Of a stretch of 37,874 bases of DNA, positions 36,667-37,874 are shown piece by piece. Both the position numbers and the translations under genes were made by a program. Source of the stretch: Bacteroidales bacterium. GTDB lineage: Bacteria; Bacteroidota; Bacteroidia; Bacteroidales; 4484-276. Below the pieces are notes generated by a model. That model was not told the DNA's origin. It searched no databases and saw nothing but the letters and a program-made list of their open reading frames with translations. The DNA lies in contig JAOZMX010000008.1 of NCBI GenBank assembly GCA_029934065.1, forward strand, positions 1 through 37,874, given 5' to 3'. Position 1 is the first letter of the stretch. Every line of letters begins with the position of its first letter.

Positions 36667-37680
36667 TTACACCGTTTCGGCGGGGATCACCTCAAAACTT
36701 TCCGGCATTCCTTTTCTTATCACAACAATGGGAAGAGCCTTTCCGATGGTATCTTCCGTTAGTAATTTGTGCAGGTCGTCAATGGAACCTACGGGTTGAC
36801 GGTTGAAGCTGATGATGATGTCTCCCGGGAGGATGCCCTTGTGCGATGTGTCGGTTTTTGTTGTGGTCTCGGTTACATAAACGCCGGTATTTTTCGTGAG
36901 TTGATGACCGGTAATTAAACGTGGTGACAATCGTATGGTTTGCCCGACAATACCGAGGTATGCGCGTTTGATCTTTCCCTCTGCGACCAGTTTTTCGGTA
37001 ATGAATTTTGCCATATTGGCCGACACGGCAAAACAAATTCCCTGTGCTCCTTTGATAATGGCTGTATTCACGCCGATCACTTTTCCTGCCGAATCCATCA
37101 GCGGGCCGCCGGAGTTGCCCGGATTCAGTGCCGCATCGGTTTGTATCACATCGTCGATCAACCGTCCCGACTGCGAACGGAGTGTTCTTCCCAAAGCACT
37201 CACCACACCTGCCGTGATCGTTTGCTGAAACCCCAGCGGATTACCCACGGCAATGGCAATCTGTCCGGCTTGCAGCCTGTCGGAATTGCCGAATGTGAGT
37301 GGCTGGCAATCGTCGTGTTTGATTTTTAATACGGCCAGATCGGTGGCGGCATCAAATCCTTTTACTGCTGCTTTCAGCTCTTCTCCTCCGGGCAGTGTCA
37401 CCAGGATGTTTTTGGCATGATTGATCACATGGTGATTGGTGACGATGTATCCGTCGGCGGAGATCAAAAAGCCGGAACCCATCGTCATTGGTTGGCCCTG
37501 CGGCGACCGGTTTTGTGCGGTTTGTTGTCCGCGATCAACACGAATGTTGACTACCGAACGTGCCGTAAACCGGGCCACATTTACAATGGTTTCGGAATAG
37601 GCATCCAGTGCGGTTTGTTCCCCTTCGGGATGCCCGCCTCCGGAGGAGTTGGGTGTGTGCGTATCAATAAAATCAATCAT
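36667..37680 (-). CDS. HtrA/DegP-like trypsin-type serine protease with PDZ domain (start at ATG 37680 favoured; ORF extends to 37767)
   Basis: Triad contexts GYIVTNHHVINHA, DAATDLAVLKI, ALNPGNSGGPLMD; C-terminal PDZ-like GVYVTETTTKTDTSHKGILPGDIIISFNRQPVGSIDDL. Confidence 0.9.
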   Translation of the reverse strand: MIDFIDTHTPNSSGGGHPEGEQTALDAYSETIVNVARFTARSVVNIRVDRGQQTAQNRSPQGQPMTMGSGFLISADGYIVTNHHVINHAKNILVTLPGGEELKAAVKGFDAATDLAVLKIKHDDCQPLTFGNSDRLQAGQIAIAVGNPLGFQQTITAGVVSALGRTLRSQSGRLIDDVIQTDAALNPGNSGGPLMDSAGKVIGVNTAIIKGAQGICFAVSANMAKFITEKLVAEGKIKRAYLGIVGQTIRLSPRLITGHQLTKNTGVYVTETTTKTDTSHKGILPGDIIISFNRQPVGSIDDLHKLLTEDTIGKALPIVVIRKGMPESFEVIPAETV

Positions 37681-37822
37681 AATGGTAAAAATTACAAATA
37701 TTCGTTGCGTTTGCTTCAATTGAAAGCAATAGCTTACCAGAATCGGGCCAGCGGGAAATAATGACATTGTGACCGGAACAAATCATTTGCTTTCCGTTGA
37801 GGGTTTCCGGCCGGCCATAAAA

Positions 37823-37855
37823 AAAAGCCGTTTGCCACAATGACAAACGGCTTTT
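37823..37855. terminator. Bidirectional-type intrinsic terminator hairpin
   Basis: Perfect 12-bp stem AAAAGCCGTTTG / CAAACGGCTTTT with CCACAATGA loop; A-tract on one side and T-tract on the other. Confidence 0.85.
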
Positions 37856-37874
37856 ATAAAAAGTTTCAGTGTGA

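Noticed and set aside
36648-36667. Terminator ACAAAGG-TGAAAG-CCTTTGT between convergent genes
   Set aside because: The stem is only 7 bp, AT-moderate and without a T-tract; it overlaps the HtrA stop codon, so not called as a feature.
1-37874. tRNA/rRNA genes
   Set aside because: No tRNA-like cloverleaf with a GGTTCRA-type arm or rRNA core sequences were recognised by eye; tRNAscan/Infernal would be needed to exclude them fully.

Overview
The window looks like a Bacteroidetes/Bacteroidales-type chromosome segment. This is inferred from gene families, T9SS-type C-terminal domains and TAnnTTTG promoter-like motifs; taxonomy was not tested. Most of it is ordinary metabolic and envelope gene content: a partial CapA-like secreted protein, kdsA, rarA, a complete nqrABCDEF operon, a secreted Tyr/His/Gly- and Arg/Pro-rich protein, a 1850-aa lipoprotein alpha-2-macroglobulin with an intact CVEQ thioester motif, a Na+/Ca2+ exchanger, an AmrS-type radical SAM enzyme, a saccharopine-pathway cluster (LKR plus two divergent saccharopine dehydrogenases), an AAA-ATPase/PD-(D/E)XK-like protein, an HdeD-like protein, L-serine ammonia-lyase, a beta-propeller/transglutaminase fusion, an ABC-F ATPase, pgk, an outer-membrane beta-barrel protein and an HtrA-like protease. 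The most unusual structure is a ~500-bp cassette that splits nqrD from nqrE. It encodes a four-helix-bundle (23S rRNA intervening-sequence/S23-like) protein flanked by ~41-bp imperfect inverted repeats, and the repeat-arm motif recurs in at least three other intergenic regions of this window. This may be an IVS-like mobile or RNA-processing element inside a protein-coding operon. Other points of interest are a truncated RelE/ParE toxin relic, an orphan T9SS sorting-domain fragment, and predicted NAD versus NADP divergence between the two saccharopine dehydrogenases.
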